The notes beneath the pieces were generated by a model. It saw only the letters and a program-made list of their open reading frames with translations. It ran no database searches and was not told the DNA's origin. Below are positions 6,879 to 16,890 of a stretch of 46,311 nt of DNA, one piece after another. How positions within the stretch are numbered: position 1 is the stretch's first letter; each line of letters opens with the position of its first letter. The DNA comes from CAVPOO01 sp963707015 (GTDB lineage Bacteria; Pseudomonadota; Gammaproteobacteria; Thiohalobacterales; Thiohalobacteraceae), in contig CAVPOO010000011.1 in assembly GCA_963707015.1 (NCBI GenBank), positions 1 to 46,311 of the forward strand, in the 5' to 3' direction. The translations under genes and the position numbers were made by a program.

Positions 6879-8837
6879 TCATTGGCCGAATACCGCCCAC
6901 GACAGAAAAGCCAGCAGGCCAATGATCATGACGAAGGCATAGTGATAGAGATAGCCGGTCTGGACCTGCCGCAGCACCGCGGCGAACCAGCCAACCACCC
7001 GGGCGCTGCCGTTGACCAGCAGCCCGTCGATAATCGCGGCGTCCCCGATACGCCACAGCGCCCGGCCGATGCCGCGTGTTCCACCGGCGAATACCGCCTG
7101 ATTGAATTCGTCCAGGCCGTACTTGTTGACCAGCATCCGGTAGAGGAAGGCGAAGCGCCGTGCCGCCGCGTCGGCGATGCCGGGATTCTTCATGTAGATG
7201 TACCAGGCGCTCACTATGCCGGCGACCGCCAGCAGGAAGGGCAGCGACTGCATGCCGTGCAGCATGAAGCTGCCGACACCGTGATAGTGCTCAGCCAGGT
7301 GTCCCAGCACATTGTGTTCGGGCAGCACATGGATCGATCCGGCAAAGTAGCCGCCGAACAGAATCTCACCGATCAGATAGCCCGAGACTACCGAGGGGAT
7401 GGCGAGCATCACCAGCGGCACGGTCACGACCGCCGGGGTCTCGTGCAGATGCTCGCGGGTGTGGGCGTCCATGCGCTCCTTGCCGTGGAAGACCAGAAAC
7501 AGCAGGCGGAAGGTATAGAAGGCGGTGACGAAGACACCCGCCAGGACACAGAGGTAGGCGAAGCCGGCGCCGGGGGTGTGTGAGGCATGCACCGCCTCGA
7601 TGATGGCGTCCTTGGAGAAAAAGCCGGCAAAGCCCGGTATGCCGCTGAGCGCCAGTGAGCCTATCAGTGCCGTCCCGTAGGTGATGGGCATGTATTTTCG
7701 CAGGCCGCCCATCTTGCGGATATCCTGCTCGTGGTGCATGGCCATGATGACCGAACCCGCCGCCAGAAACAGCAGCGCCTTGAAGAAGGCGTGGGTCATC
7801 AGATGGAAGATGCCCGCGGCATAGGCCGAGGCGCCCAGCGCCACGGCCATGTAACCGAGCTGGGAGATGGTCGAATAGGCAATCACCCGCTTGATATCGT
7901 TCTGCACGATACCGACGAGCCCCATGAACAGGGCCGTTATCGCGCCGATGACGAGCACCACGCTGAGCGCGGTCTCCGAGAGCTCGAACAGCGGCGACAT
8001 GCGGGCGACCATGAAGATACCGGCGGTGACCATGGTGGCGGCGTGGATCAGGGCCGAGATCGGGGTCGGGCCTTCCATGGAGTCGGGCAGCCACACATGC
8101 AGCGGGACCTGCGCCGATTTGCCCATGGCGCCGACGAACAGCAGGATGCAGATCAGCGACATCAGTGACCAGGCCTGCCCGGGGAACACCTCGATGCTGA
8201 AGTCCGCCATCGACGGCGCCGCGGCGAAGACATCGTAGTAATCCAGCGAGTGGAAATACATCAGCACCGCGGCAATCCCGAGCAGGAAGCCGAAGTCGCC
8301 CACGCGGTTGACCAGGAAGGCCTTGAGATTGGCGAAGATCGCCGTCGGCCGGTTGTACCAGAACCCGATCAGCAGGTACGACACCACGCCGACCGCCTCC
8401 CAGCCGAAAAACAGCTGCAGGAAGTTGTTCGACATCACCAGCATGAGCATGGAAAAGGTGAACAGCGCGATGTAACTGAAAAAGCGCTTGTAGCCCGGAT
8501 CGTCGTGCATATAGCCGATGGTGTAGATGTGCACCATCAGCGAGACGAAACTGACGACGGTCATCATCAGGGCCGACAGATTGTCGATCAGAAAGCCCAC
8601 CTCGAAGCGGATGCCGTCCGAGACCATCCAGGTATAGACCGCGCCGTTGAAGGGGCCGGCCTTGTCGATGACGATGTGCTTGAAGACCACCAGCGACAGG
8701 ACAAAGGACACCGCGACGCCGAGGATAGTGACCCAGTGCGCGCCGGCGCGGCTGATCTGGCGGCCGAACACGCCGGCGACAATGGCGCCGAACAGCGGTG
8801 CGAGCGGGATGGCAAGGTAGACGAGCTCCATATCCAT
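6879..8837 (-). CDS. nuoL: NADH-quinone oxidoreductase subunit L
   Basis: 652 residues, the distal antiporter-like subunit of complex I, with about 16 membrane helices including the long amphipathic lateral helix near the C-terminus. Motifs seen include KSAQVPLHVWLPDSMEGPTP near residue 240 and ISQLGYMAVALG near 330. The ATG shares its A with the last base of the nuoK stop codon, so translation is probably coupled. Confidence 0.97.
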   Translation of the reverse strand: MDMELVYLAIPLAPLFGAIVAGVFGRQISRAGAHWVTILGVAVSFVLSLVVFKHIVIDKAGPFNGAVYTWMVSDGIRFEVGFLIDNLSALMMTVVSFVSLMVHIYTIGYMHDDPGYKRFFSYIALFTFSMLMLVMSNNFLQLFFGWEAVGVVSYLLIGFWYNRPTAIFANLKAFLVNRVGDFGFLLGIAAVLMYFHSLDYYDVFAAAPSMADFSIEVFPGQAWSLMSLICILLFVGAMGKSAQVPLHVWLPDSMEGPTPISALIHAATMVTAGIFMVARMSPLFELSETALSVVLVIGAITALFMGLVGIVQNDIKRVIAYSTISQLGYMAVALGASAYAAGIFHLMTHAFFKALLFLAAGSVIMAMHHEQDIRKMGGLRKYMPITYGTALIGSLALSGIPGFAGFFSKDAIIEAVHASHTPGAGFAYLCVLAGVFVTAFYTFRLLFLVFHGKERMDAHTREHLHETPAVVTVPLVMLAIPSVVSGYLIGEILFGGYFAGSIHVLPEHNVLGHLAEHYHGVGSFMLHGMQSLPFLLAVAGIVSAWYIYMKNPGIADAAARRFAFLYRMLVNKYGLDEFNQAVFAGGTRGIGRALWRIGDAAIIDGLLVNGSARVVGWFAAVLRQVQTGYLYHYAFVMIIGLLAFLSWAVFGQ

Positions 8838-9142
8838 TATCCCTTCATGCTGTTCAGGTCGTCCACATTGATGGTGTGGCGGTTGCGGAACAGCACAATC
8901 AGGATGGCGAGCCCGATCGCCGATTCTGCGGCCGCCACCGTGAGGATGAAAAACACGAACACCTGGCCCGCGGTATCCCCGAGAAAATACGAGAACGCCA
9001 CGAAGTTGGTGTTGACGGCGAGCAGCATGAGCTCGATCGACATCAGCAGAATGATGACATTCTTGCGGTTGAGAAATATCCCCGCCACGCTCAGGCCAAA
9101 CAGGATGGCGCCCAGTATCAGATAGTCAGAAAGTGCAATCAT
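8837..9142 (-). CDS. nuoK: NADH-quinone oxidoreductase subunit K
   Basis: 101 residues with three membrane helices, the usual size. The conserved Glu in SIELMLLAVNTNFVAFS (helix 2) and a second Glu in helix 3 (AAAESAIGLAI) form part of the central proton path. Its stop overlaps the nuoL start by one base. Nearest relatives by eye are MrpC-like subunits, but the operon position settles it. Confidence 0.97.
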   Translation of the reverse strand: MIALSDYLILGAILFGLSVAGIFLNRKNVIILLMSIELMLLAVNTNFVAFSYFLGDTAGQVFVFFILTVAAAESAIGLAILIVLFRNRHTINVDDLNSMKG

Positions 9143-9183
9143 GCTCGCAAGTCAGTCCCGGTCCCCGTCTGCACGAGGTGTTG

Positions 9184-9789
9184 CTAGCCCTTTTTCTCCG
9201 CGTCCATACGCACCAGTCGTACCCGCTCGTCGCGCCGCACGGCCACCTGCCGCGAGGGATTCTGGTATTTGGTTTGCGGCCGGCGCCGCATGGTCAGGGC
9301 GATCGCGGCGATGATCGCGACCAGCAGAATCACTGCGGCGATCTCGAACGGATAGACGTAATCGGTATACAGCACACTGCCGAGCTCGCGGGTATTGCTG
9401 TAGTCCGGACCATGTCCCGGCGGCACCGGCACGGCCTGGGTGCCGAAATACCTGGCGCCGACCACGAGAAACATCTCGAAGATCATCAGCGCCGCGACGG
9501 CCGCACCGACGGGGAGATAGCGGATGAAGCCCTCGCGCAGCGGCGCGACATTGATGTCCAGCATCATGACCACGAACAGGAACAGCACCATTACCGCACC
9601 GACGTAGACCAGCACCAGGGTAATGGCCAGAAACTCGGCCTCCAGGAGCAGCCAGATGGCGGCGCAGCTGAAGAATGCCAGCACCAGGTGCAGCACCGCG
9701 TGCACGGGGTTGCGCACGGTGATCACCCGCACGGCCGCATAGACCAGGATGAGCGCAAACACGTAAAAGACGAACTTCTCAAAGGTCAT
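9184..9789 (-). CDS. nuoJ: NADH-quinone oxidoreductase subunit J
   Basis: 201 residues with five membrane helices and a polar C-terminal tail rich in Arg and Lys. LVLVYVGAVMVLFLFVVMML in helix 3 is the typical region carrying the pi-bulge important for coupling. It lies between nuoI and nuoK, 41 bases before nuoK, and ends with a TAG stop within GCTAGC. Confidence 0.96.
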   Translation of the reverse strand: MTFEKFVFYVFALILVYAAVRVITVRNPVHAVLHLVLAFFSCAAIWLLLEAEFLAITLVLVYVGAVMVLFLFVVMMLDINVAPLREGFIRYLPVGAAVAALMIFEMFLVVGARYFGTQAVPVPPGHGPDYSNTRELGSVLYTDYVYPFEIAAVILLVAIIAAIALTMRRRPQTKYQNPSRQVAVRRDERVRLVRMDAEKKG

Positions 9790-9807
9790 GGTTTCGGGTG
9801 TCCCTGG

Positions 9808-10299
9808 CTAGCGGAATGCCGCATCCGCGGCCCGGTCGGCGGCGATCTCGGCCTCGAATTTGTCCCCAATCGCCAGCAGCTTGTCCTTGGTCATGATCTG
9901 TTCGCCGCGGTTCTCGAAGTGATATTCGTACACACGCGTCTCGACGATGGAATCCACCGGGCAGGACTCTTCACAGAAGCCGCAGAAAATGCACTTGAAA
10001 AGATCGATATCGTAGCGCGTGGTGCGGCGCGTGCCGTCGTCGCGCGGTTGCGCCTCGATGGTGATGGCGAGCGCCGGACACACCGCCTCGCACAGCTTGC
10101 AGGCAATACAGCGCTCTTCGCCATTGGGGTAGCGGCGCAGGGCATGCAGGCCGCGAAAGCGCGGGGACTGGGGCGTCTTCTCCTCGGGATACTGGATCGT
10201 GATCTTGCGCGAAAAGAGGTAGCGGCCCGTCAGGCGCAGGCCGAGGATCAACTCCCACAGCAGCAGGCTCTTTACGTAGTTGCGGATGGTCGTGATCAT
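9808..10299 (-). CDS. nuoI: NADH-quinone oxidoreductase subunit I (two 4Fe-4S ferredoxin)
   Basis: 163 residues from the ATG at 10299, which has AAGGA seven bases upstream; the alternative start seven codons earlier lacks one and would lengthen an otherwise standard protein. Two CxxCxxCxxxCP clusters are at residues 64-74 (CIACKLCEAVCP) and 103-113 (CIFCGFCEESCP), the N6a and N6b clusters that carry electrons from NuoG to NuoB. It is a peripheral-arm subunit bound to the membrane by its N-terminal amphipathic helix. Confidence 0.97.
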   Translation of the reverse strand: MITTIRNYVKSLLLWELILGLRLTGRYLFSRKITIQYPEEKTPQSPRFRGLHALRRYPNGEERCIACKLCEAVCPALAITIEAQPRDDGTRRTTRYDIDLFKCIFCGFCEESCPVDSIVETRVYEYHFENRGEQIMTKDKLLAIGDKFEAEIAADRAADAAFR

Positions 10300-10325
10300 G
10301 CGGCTGTCCTTGAGTATCACCCGGG

Positions 10326-11336
10326 CTAATCAAACCACGGCCCGACGCCGGCCACGACCGCCGCACCCTCGACCAGCAGCCAGACGATGGTGATGGGGAT
10401 GAAGACCTTCCAGCCCAGGCGCATGATCTGGTCGTAACGGTAGCGGGGAAAGGTTGCGCGAAACCACAGGAAGAAGAACAGGAAGAAGGCAATCTTGATC
10501 AGCAGCCAGAAGATACTGGGCGCGCCGATCACGGGGATGCCCTCGAAGGGCGACAGCCAGCCGCCCAGGAACAGCACCGCGGTCAGCGTTGCGATCAGGA
10601 TCATGTTGGCGTATTCGGCCAGGAAGAAGATGGCGAAGGTCATGCCCGAGTACTCGACATGGAATCCGGCCACGATCTCCGACTCGCCTTCCGCGACGTC
10701 AAAGGGCGCCCGGTTCGTCTCCGCAACACCCGAGATGAAGTAGATCAGAAACAGCGGCAGGAGCGGCAGCCAGAACCAGTGCAGAATACTGCCCTGCTGG
10801 GCCAGCACGATATCGTTGAGATTCAGGCTGCCCCCGGCGATCAGCACGCCGACCAGGGCAAAGCCCATGGCGATTTCGTAGGCAACGACCTGGGCGGCCG
10901 AACGCATGGCGCCCAGCAGGGCATATTTCGAGTTCGATCCCCAGCCGGCGATGATCACGCCGTACACGCCCATGGACGTCAGCGCCAGCACATACAGCAG
11001 CCCGGCATCGATGTCCGCCAGCATCACCCCGTTATCGAAGGGAATCACCGCCCAGGCCGCCAGCGCCGGCATGATGGACAGGATGGGGGCGATCACGAAC
11101 AGGAAGCGGTTCGCATTGGTCGGAATGATGACTTCCTTGAACAGCAGCTTGACCGCATCGGCGATCGGCTGCAGCCAGCCGCGCGGACCCACCCGGTTGG
11201 GACCGATGCGCACCTGCATGTAGCCGATGATCTTGCGTTCGGCAAAGGTCAGGTACGCCACGCCCAGCATCAGCGGGATCAGAATCGCCACGATCTTGGC
11301 GACGATGATGACGGCTTCGATCAGATCCTCGAGCAT
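10326..11336 (-). CDS. nuoH: NADH-quinone oxidoreductase subunit H
   Basis: 336 residues, eight membrane helices. It carries the quinone-site and E-channel signatures: AERKIIGYMQVRIGPNRVGP near residue 32 and NRAPFDVAEGESEIVAGFHV near 213. It anchors the peripheral arm and forms the quinone chamber with NuoB and NuoD. Four bases separate it from the nuoG stop. Confidence 0.97.
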   Translation of the reverse strand: MLEDLIEAVIIVAKIVAILIPLMLGVAYLTFAERKIIGYMQVRIGPNRVGPRGWLQPIADAVKLLFKEVIIPTNANRFLFVIAPILSIMPALAAWAVIPFDNGVMLADIDAGLLYVLALTSMGVYGVIIAGWGSNSKYALLGAMRSAAQVVAYEIAMGFALVGVLIAGGSLNLNDIVLAQQGSILHWFWLPLLPLFLIYFISGVAETNRAPFDVAEGESEIVAGFHVEYSGMTFAIFFLAEYANMILIATLTAVLFLGGWLSPFEGIPVIGAPSIFWLLIKIAFFLFFFLWFRATFPRYRYDQIMRLGWKVFIPITIVWLLVEGAAVVAGVGPWFD

Positions 11337-11340
11337 CGTT

Positions 11341-13743
11341 TCAGACCGGCTTCACGGTTAGCGTGCCAAAATTCATACCCAGCTCCGCGGTCTCACGGCT
11401 GGCGGCGGGCAACCAGGCCGCGCCCGCCGGGACACGCGCATCCACGCGCACCTGCAGCACCACCCGGCCGGTCTCCTGGCCGACCTCGGCCTGGTCTGCA
11501 TCCCGAAGATTCAGGCGTTGTGCGTCCGCCGGCGACAGCGCGATCCAGTCCGCGGCCGCATCCGCGGTCTGCTGCAGGGGTGCCGCACGCCGAACGAGGG
11601 GGTCGAGGGCGTAGCCCGGCACCTCACCGACCCGTTCCAGACCGCCGGATCCCCACGCGGCGCGCGCGCCATGGAAGGTGGACAGGCTGTTGTCGGGCTG
11701 CGTGTCGCCGAGGCGCCCGCGCAATTCATCGCGCACCGCCTCGGATGAGAGGTAATCGAAGCCGTCCAGTTCCAGCAGATTCCCCAGCACCCGGAGTGCC
11801 TTCCACCCGGGCCGCGATTCGCCCACCGGGCTCGCCGCTCCGGCGAAACTCTGCCAGCGTCCTTCCGCGTTCACGAAGGTCCCGGAGGTCTCCGAGAAGG
11901 GTGCGATGGGCAGAATCACATTGGCATAGGCCCGGGTCGCGTCACTCGCGAAGGGCGCCATGACCACCACAGACTCGGCCTGCTGCATGGCATGGTGCGC
12001 GAGCGAGGCATTCAGGGTATCGAACTCGGGCTCGACGCCAAACAGCAGATAGCCGCGCCGCGGCGCCTCCAGCATGGCCCTGGCATGCAGCCCCGCCACA
12101 TCGCGCGGCTCGTGCGCCGCTCCCCGGTGCGGCAGCACACCGGCAAGCCAGCCGCCCGCGCTGTTCGCCGCCTCGGGCAGATAACCGAGGGTCGCGCCGC
12201 CAAGCGCGGCGATCAGCGCCGCCAGCGAGCGCAGCGTCGCAAAGTCCGGATGGGCCGTCGCCAGGCTGCCCAGCAGGACGCTGGCCCCGCGGGCCTCGCG
12301 CAGGGCTTCGGCCATGGCGCGATGCGGGTCCGCGGGTTGCGCCGCGCCGACCAGCGCCTGGAGCGCGGCCGGGGCGGTCTTGCCCGTGCCTGCCAGCAGC
12401 GCCGCGGCAACCGCCGCAAGCTCGCCGACCATGGCCGAGGGCCGGACGATCGCCTTGTGCGAGACGGCGAAGTGAAAATCGAAGTCGACCGGATTGATCA
12501 CCATGATCCCGGCCCCGGCCAGGCTCGCCTTGCGCAGACGGTGAGCCGCGATCGGCTGCTCCTTGCGCACATTGGAGCCGATCAGCAGCACGGCATCGCG
12601 CGATTCCAGCGCCTCGATCGTCTGCCCCAGCCAGGGGAACAGCGGCGCCGAGTCCTGATCGGAAAAATCCGCCTGGCGCAGCCGGTGATCGATGTTGCTG
12701 CAACCGAGCCCATCGGCCAGCCGGCGCAGCAGATACATCTCCTCGAGCGTCGCCGTCGGTGAGACCAGCACGCCGAGCGCGCCCTGATCGTGGTTGTCGA
12801 TGATCTTGCGCAGGCCGGCGACGGCAGCCGCCAGTGCGGCATCCCAACCGGTCTCACGCCACACGCCATCCTGCCTGACCATGGGCACCGCGACGCGGTC
12901 GGCACTGTACAGCCCCGCGTAACTGAAGCGGTCGCGATCCGCGAGCCAGACCTCATTGATCGCCTCATTCTCCCGGGGAACCACGCGCATCACCTTGCCG
13001 CGGAGGGTGTGCAGGAGCAAATTCGAGCCCATGGCGTCGTGCGCTGCGATGCCCGCGTGCTCGCTCAGCTCCCAGGCACGGGCCCGGAAGCGGAACGGCT
13101 TCGAGGTCAGGGCGCCCACCGGGCAGACATCGATGACATTGCCCGACAGCTCGGATTCGATCGCCCGTTCGATATAGGTGCCGATCTCCACATTCTCGCC
13201 GCGACCGGTGCCGCCCAGCTCCTTGTGACCGGCGATCACTTCCAGGAAACGCACGCAGCGCGTGCACAGAATGCAGCGCGTCATGTCCGTCGCGATCAGC
13301 GGGCCGATATTCTTGTCCTTGACGACGCGCTTGCCTTCCGCGAAGCGCGAGACACCGCGCCCGTAGCCCAGCGCCAGGTCCTGCAGTTCGCACTCCCCGC
13401 CCTGATCGCAGATGGGGCAATCCAGCGGATGATTGATGAGCAGGAACTCCATCACCGCCTTCTGCGCATTGCGCGCGAATTCGCTGCGGGTAGAGATCTT
13501 CATGCCGTCGGCGACCGGTGTGGCGCAGGCCGGCAGGGGCTTGGGCGCCTTCTCGACCTCGACCAGACACATGCGGCAGTTGGCCGCGATCGGCAGCTTC
13601 TTGTGATAGCAGAAGCGCGGCACCTCAATGCCGGCGGCGTCCGTCACCTCGATGATCATGGTGCCCCGGGCCGCCTGATAGGGCTTGCCGTCGATCTCGA
13701 CGGTGACCAGATCCTCGGCGGGAATGTCCGGCCGGGCACTCAT
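11341..13743 (-). CDS. nuoG: NADH-quinone oxidoreductase subunit G
   Basis: 800 residues from the ATG at 13743, which overlaps the nuoF stop as ATGA; a frame 35 codons longer lies wholly inside nuoF and is not credible. The N-terminal 2Fe-2S domain has Cys 45, 56, 59 and 73. Cluster N5 has His105, Cys109, Cys112 and Cys118. Cluster N4 has Cys157, Cys160, Cys163 and Cys207. The four Cys of the extra N7 cluster of E. coli and Thermus are missing (SEHAGIAAHDAMGSN), as in the mitochondrial type. The rest is the inactive molybdopterin-oxidoreductase-like domain. It passes electrons from NuoF to NuoI. Confidence 0.97.
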   Translation of the reverse strand: MSARPDIPAEDLVTVEIDGKPYQAARGTMIIEVTDAAGIEVPRFCYHKKLPIAANCRMCLVEVEKAPKPLPACATPVADGMKISTRSEFARNAQKAVMEFLLINHPLDCPICDQGGECELQDLALGYGRGVSRFAEGKRVVKDKNIGPLIATDMTRCILCTRCVRFLEVIAGHKELGGTGRGENVEIGTYIERAIESELSGNVIDVCPVGALTSKPFRFRARAWELSEHAGIAAHDAMGSNLLLHTLRGKVMRVVPRENEAINEVWLADRDRFSYAGLYSADRVAVPMVRQDGVWRETGWDAALAAAVAGLRKIIDNHDQGALGVLVSPTATLEEMYLLRRLADGLGCSNIDHRLRQADFSDQDSAPLFPWLGQTIEALESRDAVLLIGSNVRKEQPIAAHRLRKASLAGAGIMVINPVDFDFHFAVSHKAIVRPSAMVGELAAVAAALLAGTGKTAPAALQALVGAAQPADPHRAMAEALREARGASVLLGSLATAHPDFATLRSLAALIAALGGATLGYLPEAANSAGGWLAGVLPHRGAAHEPRDVAGLHARAMLEAPRRGYLLFGVEPEFDTLNASLAHHAMQQAESVVVMAPFASDATRAYANVILPIAPFSETSGTFVNAEGRWQSFAGAASPVGESRPGWKALRVLGNLLELDGFDYLSSEAVRDELRGRLGDTQPDNSLSTFHGARAAWGSGGLERVGEVPGYALDPLVRRAAPLQQTADAAADWIALSPADAQRLNLRDADQAEVGQETGRVVLQVRVDARVPAGAAWLPAASRETAELGMNFGTLTVKPV

Positions 13744-15038
13744 GCCGCCGCACCCGCGGTCGTCCCGCTGCCGACCAGGCAGCGCTTGTGCCGGACGTGA
13801 TACTCGAACTCGTCGCGGAAATGTTTGAGAAAACTCTGTACCGGCCATGCCGCGGCATCCCCGAAGGCGCAGATCGTGTGACCCTCGATCTGGCCCGCCG
13901 CGCTCTCCAGCAGGTCCAGGTCTTCCGGTCTGCCCTGCCCTTCCTCGATGCGTTTGATGACCCGGTACATCCAGCCGGTACCCTCACGGCAGGGTGTGCA
14001 CTGGCCACAGGACTCGGCATAGTAGAAGCGGGCAATCCGCAGCAGCGCCCGCACCATACAGGTCGAGTCGTCCATCACGATCATGCCGCCCGAGCCAAGC
14101 GCGGAACCGGCCTTGGACAGCGAGTCATAGTCCATGTCGCATTCCATGATGATGTCGGCGGGCAATACCGGCATGGACGAGCCACCCGGGATGACGGCCT
14201 TCAGGGCATGACCGTCGCGTACGCCGCCCGCCATCTCCAGCAGTTCCCGGAAGGGGATGCCCATCGGCACCTCATAGTTACCCGGTTTGTTGACATGCCC
14301 GGAGATGGAAAACAGCTTGCATCCGCCGTTATTCGGTTTGCCGAGCTTGAGGAACCACTCGCCGCCGTTGCGCATGATGGACGGCACCGAGGCCAGACTC
14401 TCCGTGTTGTTGATGGTCGTCGGCCGCCCGTAGAGCCCGAAATTGGCGGGAAAGGGCGGCTTGAAACGCGGCTGCCCCTTTTTGCCCTCGAGAGAATTCA
14501 GCAGCGCCGTTTCCTCACCGCAGATATACGCGCCGGCTCCGAGGTGACTGTAGAGATCGAAATCGACCCCGGATCCGCGCAGATTCGTGCCGAGGTAACC
14601 GGCCTCGTAGGCCTCCTTCAGCGCGTGCTCGAAGCGCTCGAAGGGTTCATGGTGGAATTCACCGCGCATGTAGTTGTAACCGACCGTCGCGCCCATGGCA
14701 TAGGCGCCGATGGCCATGCCCTCGATCAGCGCGTGCGGATTGTAGCGCAGGATGTCCCGGTCCTTGCAGGTACCCGGCTCTGATTCGTCGGAATTGCATA
14801 CCAGATACTTCTGGACCGGCGCATTGCGCGGCATGAAGCTCCACTTCAGGCCGGTCGGGAAGCCCGCGCCGCCGCGTCCGCGCAGACCGGACTTCTTGAC
14901 CTCATCGATAATGGTCTCCGGCGGTGTCTTGTCGTCCAGGATCTTCTGCCACGCCTGGTAACCCCCGACCTTGAGATAGTTGTCGAGCGTCCAGGGTTCC
15001 TCAAACTGCAGTGTCGCGAAACAGACTTCATTCACCAT
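13740..15038 (-). CDS. nuoF: NADH-quinone oxidoreductase subunit F (NADH and FMN binding)
   Basis: 432 residues. GRGGAGFPTGLKW near residues 54-66 is the NADH/FMN glycine-rich motif, and CNSDESEPGTCKDRD near 81-95 is the FMN site. The 4Fe-4S cluster N3 is ligated by Cys344, 347 and 350 (CGQCTPC) and Cys390. It oxidises NADH and starts the electron chain of complex I on the cytoplasmic side. It overlaps nuoG by four bases (ATGA), indicating coupled translation. Confidence 0.98.
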   Translation of the reverse strand: MVNEVCFATLQFEEPWTLDNYLKVGGYQAWQKILDDKTPPETIIDEVKKSGLRGRGGAGFPTGLKWSFMPRNAPVQKYLVCNSDESEPGTCKDRDILRYNPHALIEGMAIGAYAMGATVGYNYMRGEFHHEPFERFEHALKEAYEAGYLGTNLRGSGVDFDLYSHLGAGAYICGEETALLNSLEGKKGQPRFKPPFPANFGLYGRPTTINNTESLASVPSIMRNGGEWFLKLGKPNNGGCKLFSISGHVNKPGNYEVPMGIPFRELLEMAGGVRDGHALKAVIPGGSSMPVLPADIIMECDMDYDSLSKAGSALGSGGMIVMDDSTCMVRALLRIARFYYAESCGQCTPCREGTGWMYRVIKRIEEGQGRPEDLDLLESAAGQIEGHTICAFGDAAAWPVQSFLKHFRDEFEYHVRHKRCLVGSGTTAGAAA

Positions 15039-15053
15039 CGCTGCACCCCGCCC

Positions 15054-15569
15054 TCATTTCAGGCTGTCCAGAATCTCGTCCACCTTTTCCAGTGTGAGAT
15101 TCTCGTGATAGTGACCATCGACGGTCATCATCGGCCCACCCGCGCAGGCCGCGAGGCACTCCTCCTCCTGCTTCAACGTGATGCGGTTGTCCGGCGTCGT
15201 CTCACCCAGGCGGATGCCCAGCTTGTTCTCGACATGCGTGACGATATCGTCGGCGCCGCACAACATGCAGGAGATGTTCTTGCAGATCGCCACCATGTGC
15301 CGCCCGACCGGCTTGAGCTCCAGCATCGAGTAGAAGGTCGCCACTTCGTAGACCGATACCGGCGGCATATCCAGGTAGTCCGCGACCGCATCCAGCCACT
15401 CCGTCGTCAGCCAGCCCTTGTGCGCCTGCACGGCGTGCAGGGCGGACAGCACCGCCGACTGTTTCTGGTCCGGCGGATACTTCACCAGCCAGCGGTCGAT
15501 CTCGGCGCGCAGCTGCGCGGGAAGCAGATCCGCCTTGCGGGCCGGTGTCGGTTGCGTGCCGGAGCTCAT
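15054..15569 (-). CDS. nuoE: NADH-quinone oxidoreductase subunit E (2Fe-2S)
   Basis: 171 residues with a thioredoxin-like fold. The 2Fe-2S cluster N1a is bound by Cys96 and Cys101 (CKNISC) and Cys138 and Cys142 (CLAAC), the standard spacing. It pairs with NuoF in the NADH dehydrogenase module. Its start overlaps the nuoD stop by one base, and it ends 15 bases before nuoF. Confidence 0.97.
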   Translation of the reverse strand: MSSGTQPTPARKADLLPAQLRAEIDRWLVKYPPDQKQSAVLSALHAVQAHKGWLTTEWLDAVADYLDMPPVSVYEVATFYSMLELKPVGRHMVAICKNISCMLCGADDIVTHVENKLGIRLGETTPDNRITLKQEEECLAACAGGPMMTVDGHYHENLTLEKVDEILDSLK

Positions 15570-16822
15570 CAGCGGTCAATCTCCCCGAAGACAATGTCCT
15601 GGGTCCCGATCACCGCGACCACATCGGCGAGCATGTGACCGCGGACCATTTCGTCGAGACCGGCAAGGTGGGCAAAGCCCGGCGCACGCACCTTGACGCG
15701 ATACGGCTTGTTCGCGCCATCCGAGATCAGATAGACACCGAATTCGCCCTTCGGGTGCTCGACCGCCGCATAGGCCTCGCCGGCCGGCACGCAGTAACCC
15801 TCGGTGAAGAGCTTGAAATGGTGGATGAGCGCTTCCATGTCCGCCTTCATCTCCTCGCGCGGCGGCGGGGCGATCTTGCGGTCCTCGATGATGACCGGCC
15901 CCGGGTGCTGGCGCAGCCAGTCGACACATTGGCGGATGAGGCGGTTGGCCTGCCGCATCTCCTCGATGCGCACCAGGTAACGGTCGTAGCTGTCGCCGGT
16001 CTTGCCGACCGGAATATCGAAATCGAGGCGGTCGTAGACCTCATAGGGCTGCTTCTTGCGCAGATCCCAGGCCACACCCGAGCCGCGCAACATCGGCCCG
16101 GTGAAGCCCAGCTGCATGGCGCGCTCCGGCGGCACCACACCGATACCCACCGTGCGCTGCTTCCAGATGCGGTTGTCGGTGAGCAGGGTTTCGTATTCAT
16201 CCACGCAGGTCGGGAAGCGCCGGGTGAAATCCTCGATAAAGTCGAGCAGCGAGCCCTGCCGGTTGTCATTGAGCCGCTCGACCTCGCCGGCCGTATGCCA
16301 TTTCGAGGCCTGGTACTGCGGCATCCGCTCCGGCAGATCGCGGTACACGCCACCCGGGCGGTAGTAGGTCGCGTGCATGCGCGTCCCCGATACCGCCTCA
16401 TAGCAGTCCATCAGATCCTCGCGCTCGCGGAAGGCATAGAGGAACATGGTCATCGCGCCGACATCCAGCGCATGCGCGCCAATCCATAGCAGGTGATTCA
16501 GAATCCGGGTGATCTCGTCGAACAGCACACGGATGTACTGCGCGCGCAGGGGCGCTTCGATACCCAGCAGTTTCTCGATCGCCAGTACGTAGCCATGCTC
16601 GTTGCACATCATGGACACATAGTCGAGGCGATCCATGTAGCCGATGCTCTGGTTGTAGGGCTTGTTCTCGGCCAGCTTCTCGGTGCCGCGGTGCAGCAGC
16701 CCGATATGCGGATCGGCACGCTGGATCACCTCGCCGTCCATCTCCAGCACCAGACGCAATACGCCGTGTGCCGCGGGATGCTGCGGTCCGAAATTCAGGG
16801 TGAAGTTTCGAATCTCTGGCAT
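15569..16822 (-). CDS. nuoD: NADH-quinone oxidoreductase subunit D
   Basis: 417 residues, the 49-kDa-type subunit, a relative of the hydrogenase large subunit without the Ni ligands. The N-terminus shows NFGPQHPAAHGVLRLVLEMD, and HRGTEKLAENKPYNQSIGYM near 45-65 lines the quinone site. It is encoded separately from nuoC, unlike the fused nuoCD of E. coli. It forms the quinone pocket with NuoB. Confidence 0.98.
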   Translation of the reverse strand: MPEIRNFTLNFGPQHPAAHGVLRLVLEMDGEVIQRADPHIGLLHRGTEKLAENKPYNQSIGYMDRLDYVSMMCNEHGYVLAIEKLLGIEAPLRAQYIRVLFDEITRILNHLLWIGAHALDVGAMTMFLYAFREREDLMDCYEAVSGTRMHATYYRPGGVYRDLPERMPQYQASKWHTAGEVERLNDNRQGSLLDFIEDFTRRFPTCVDEYETLLTDNRIWKQRTVGIGVVPPERAMQLGFTGPMLRGSGVAWDLRKKQPYEVYDRLDFDIPVGKTGDSYDRYLVRIEEMRQANRLIRQCVDWLRQHPGPVIIEDRKIAPPPREEMKADMEALIHHFKLFTEGYCVPAGEAYAAVEHPKGEFGVYLISDGANKPYRVKVRAPGFAHLAGLDEMVRGHMLADVVAVIGTQDIVFGEIDR

Positions 16823-16890
16823 TGTCTTCTGCTGAGGCGTGATGAGTCAGGCTCGAGGGTGCCGTCGGCGCTATCCCCTCGCCCGGCCTG

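Noticed and set aside
13744..13848. N-terminal extension of NuoG by 35 codons.
   Set aside because: It lies fully inside nuoF, has no family similarity, and the ATGA overlap gives a natural coupled start.
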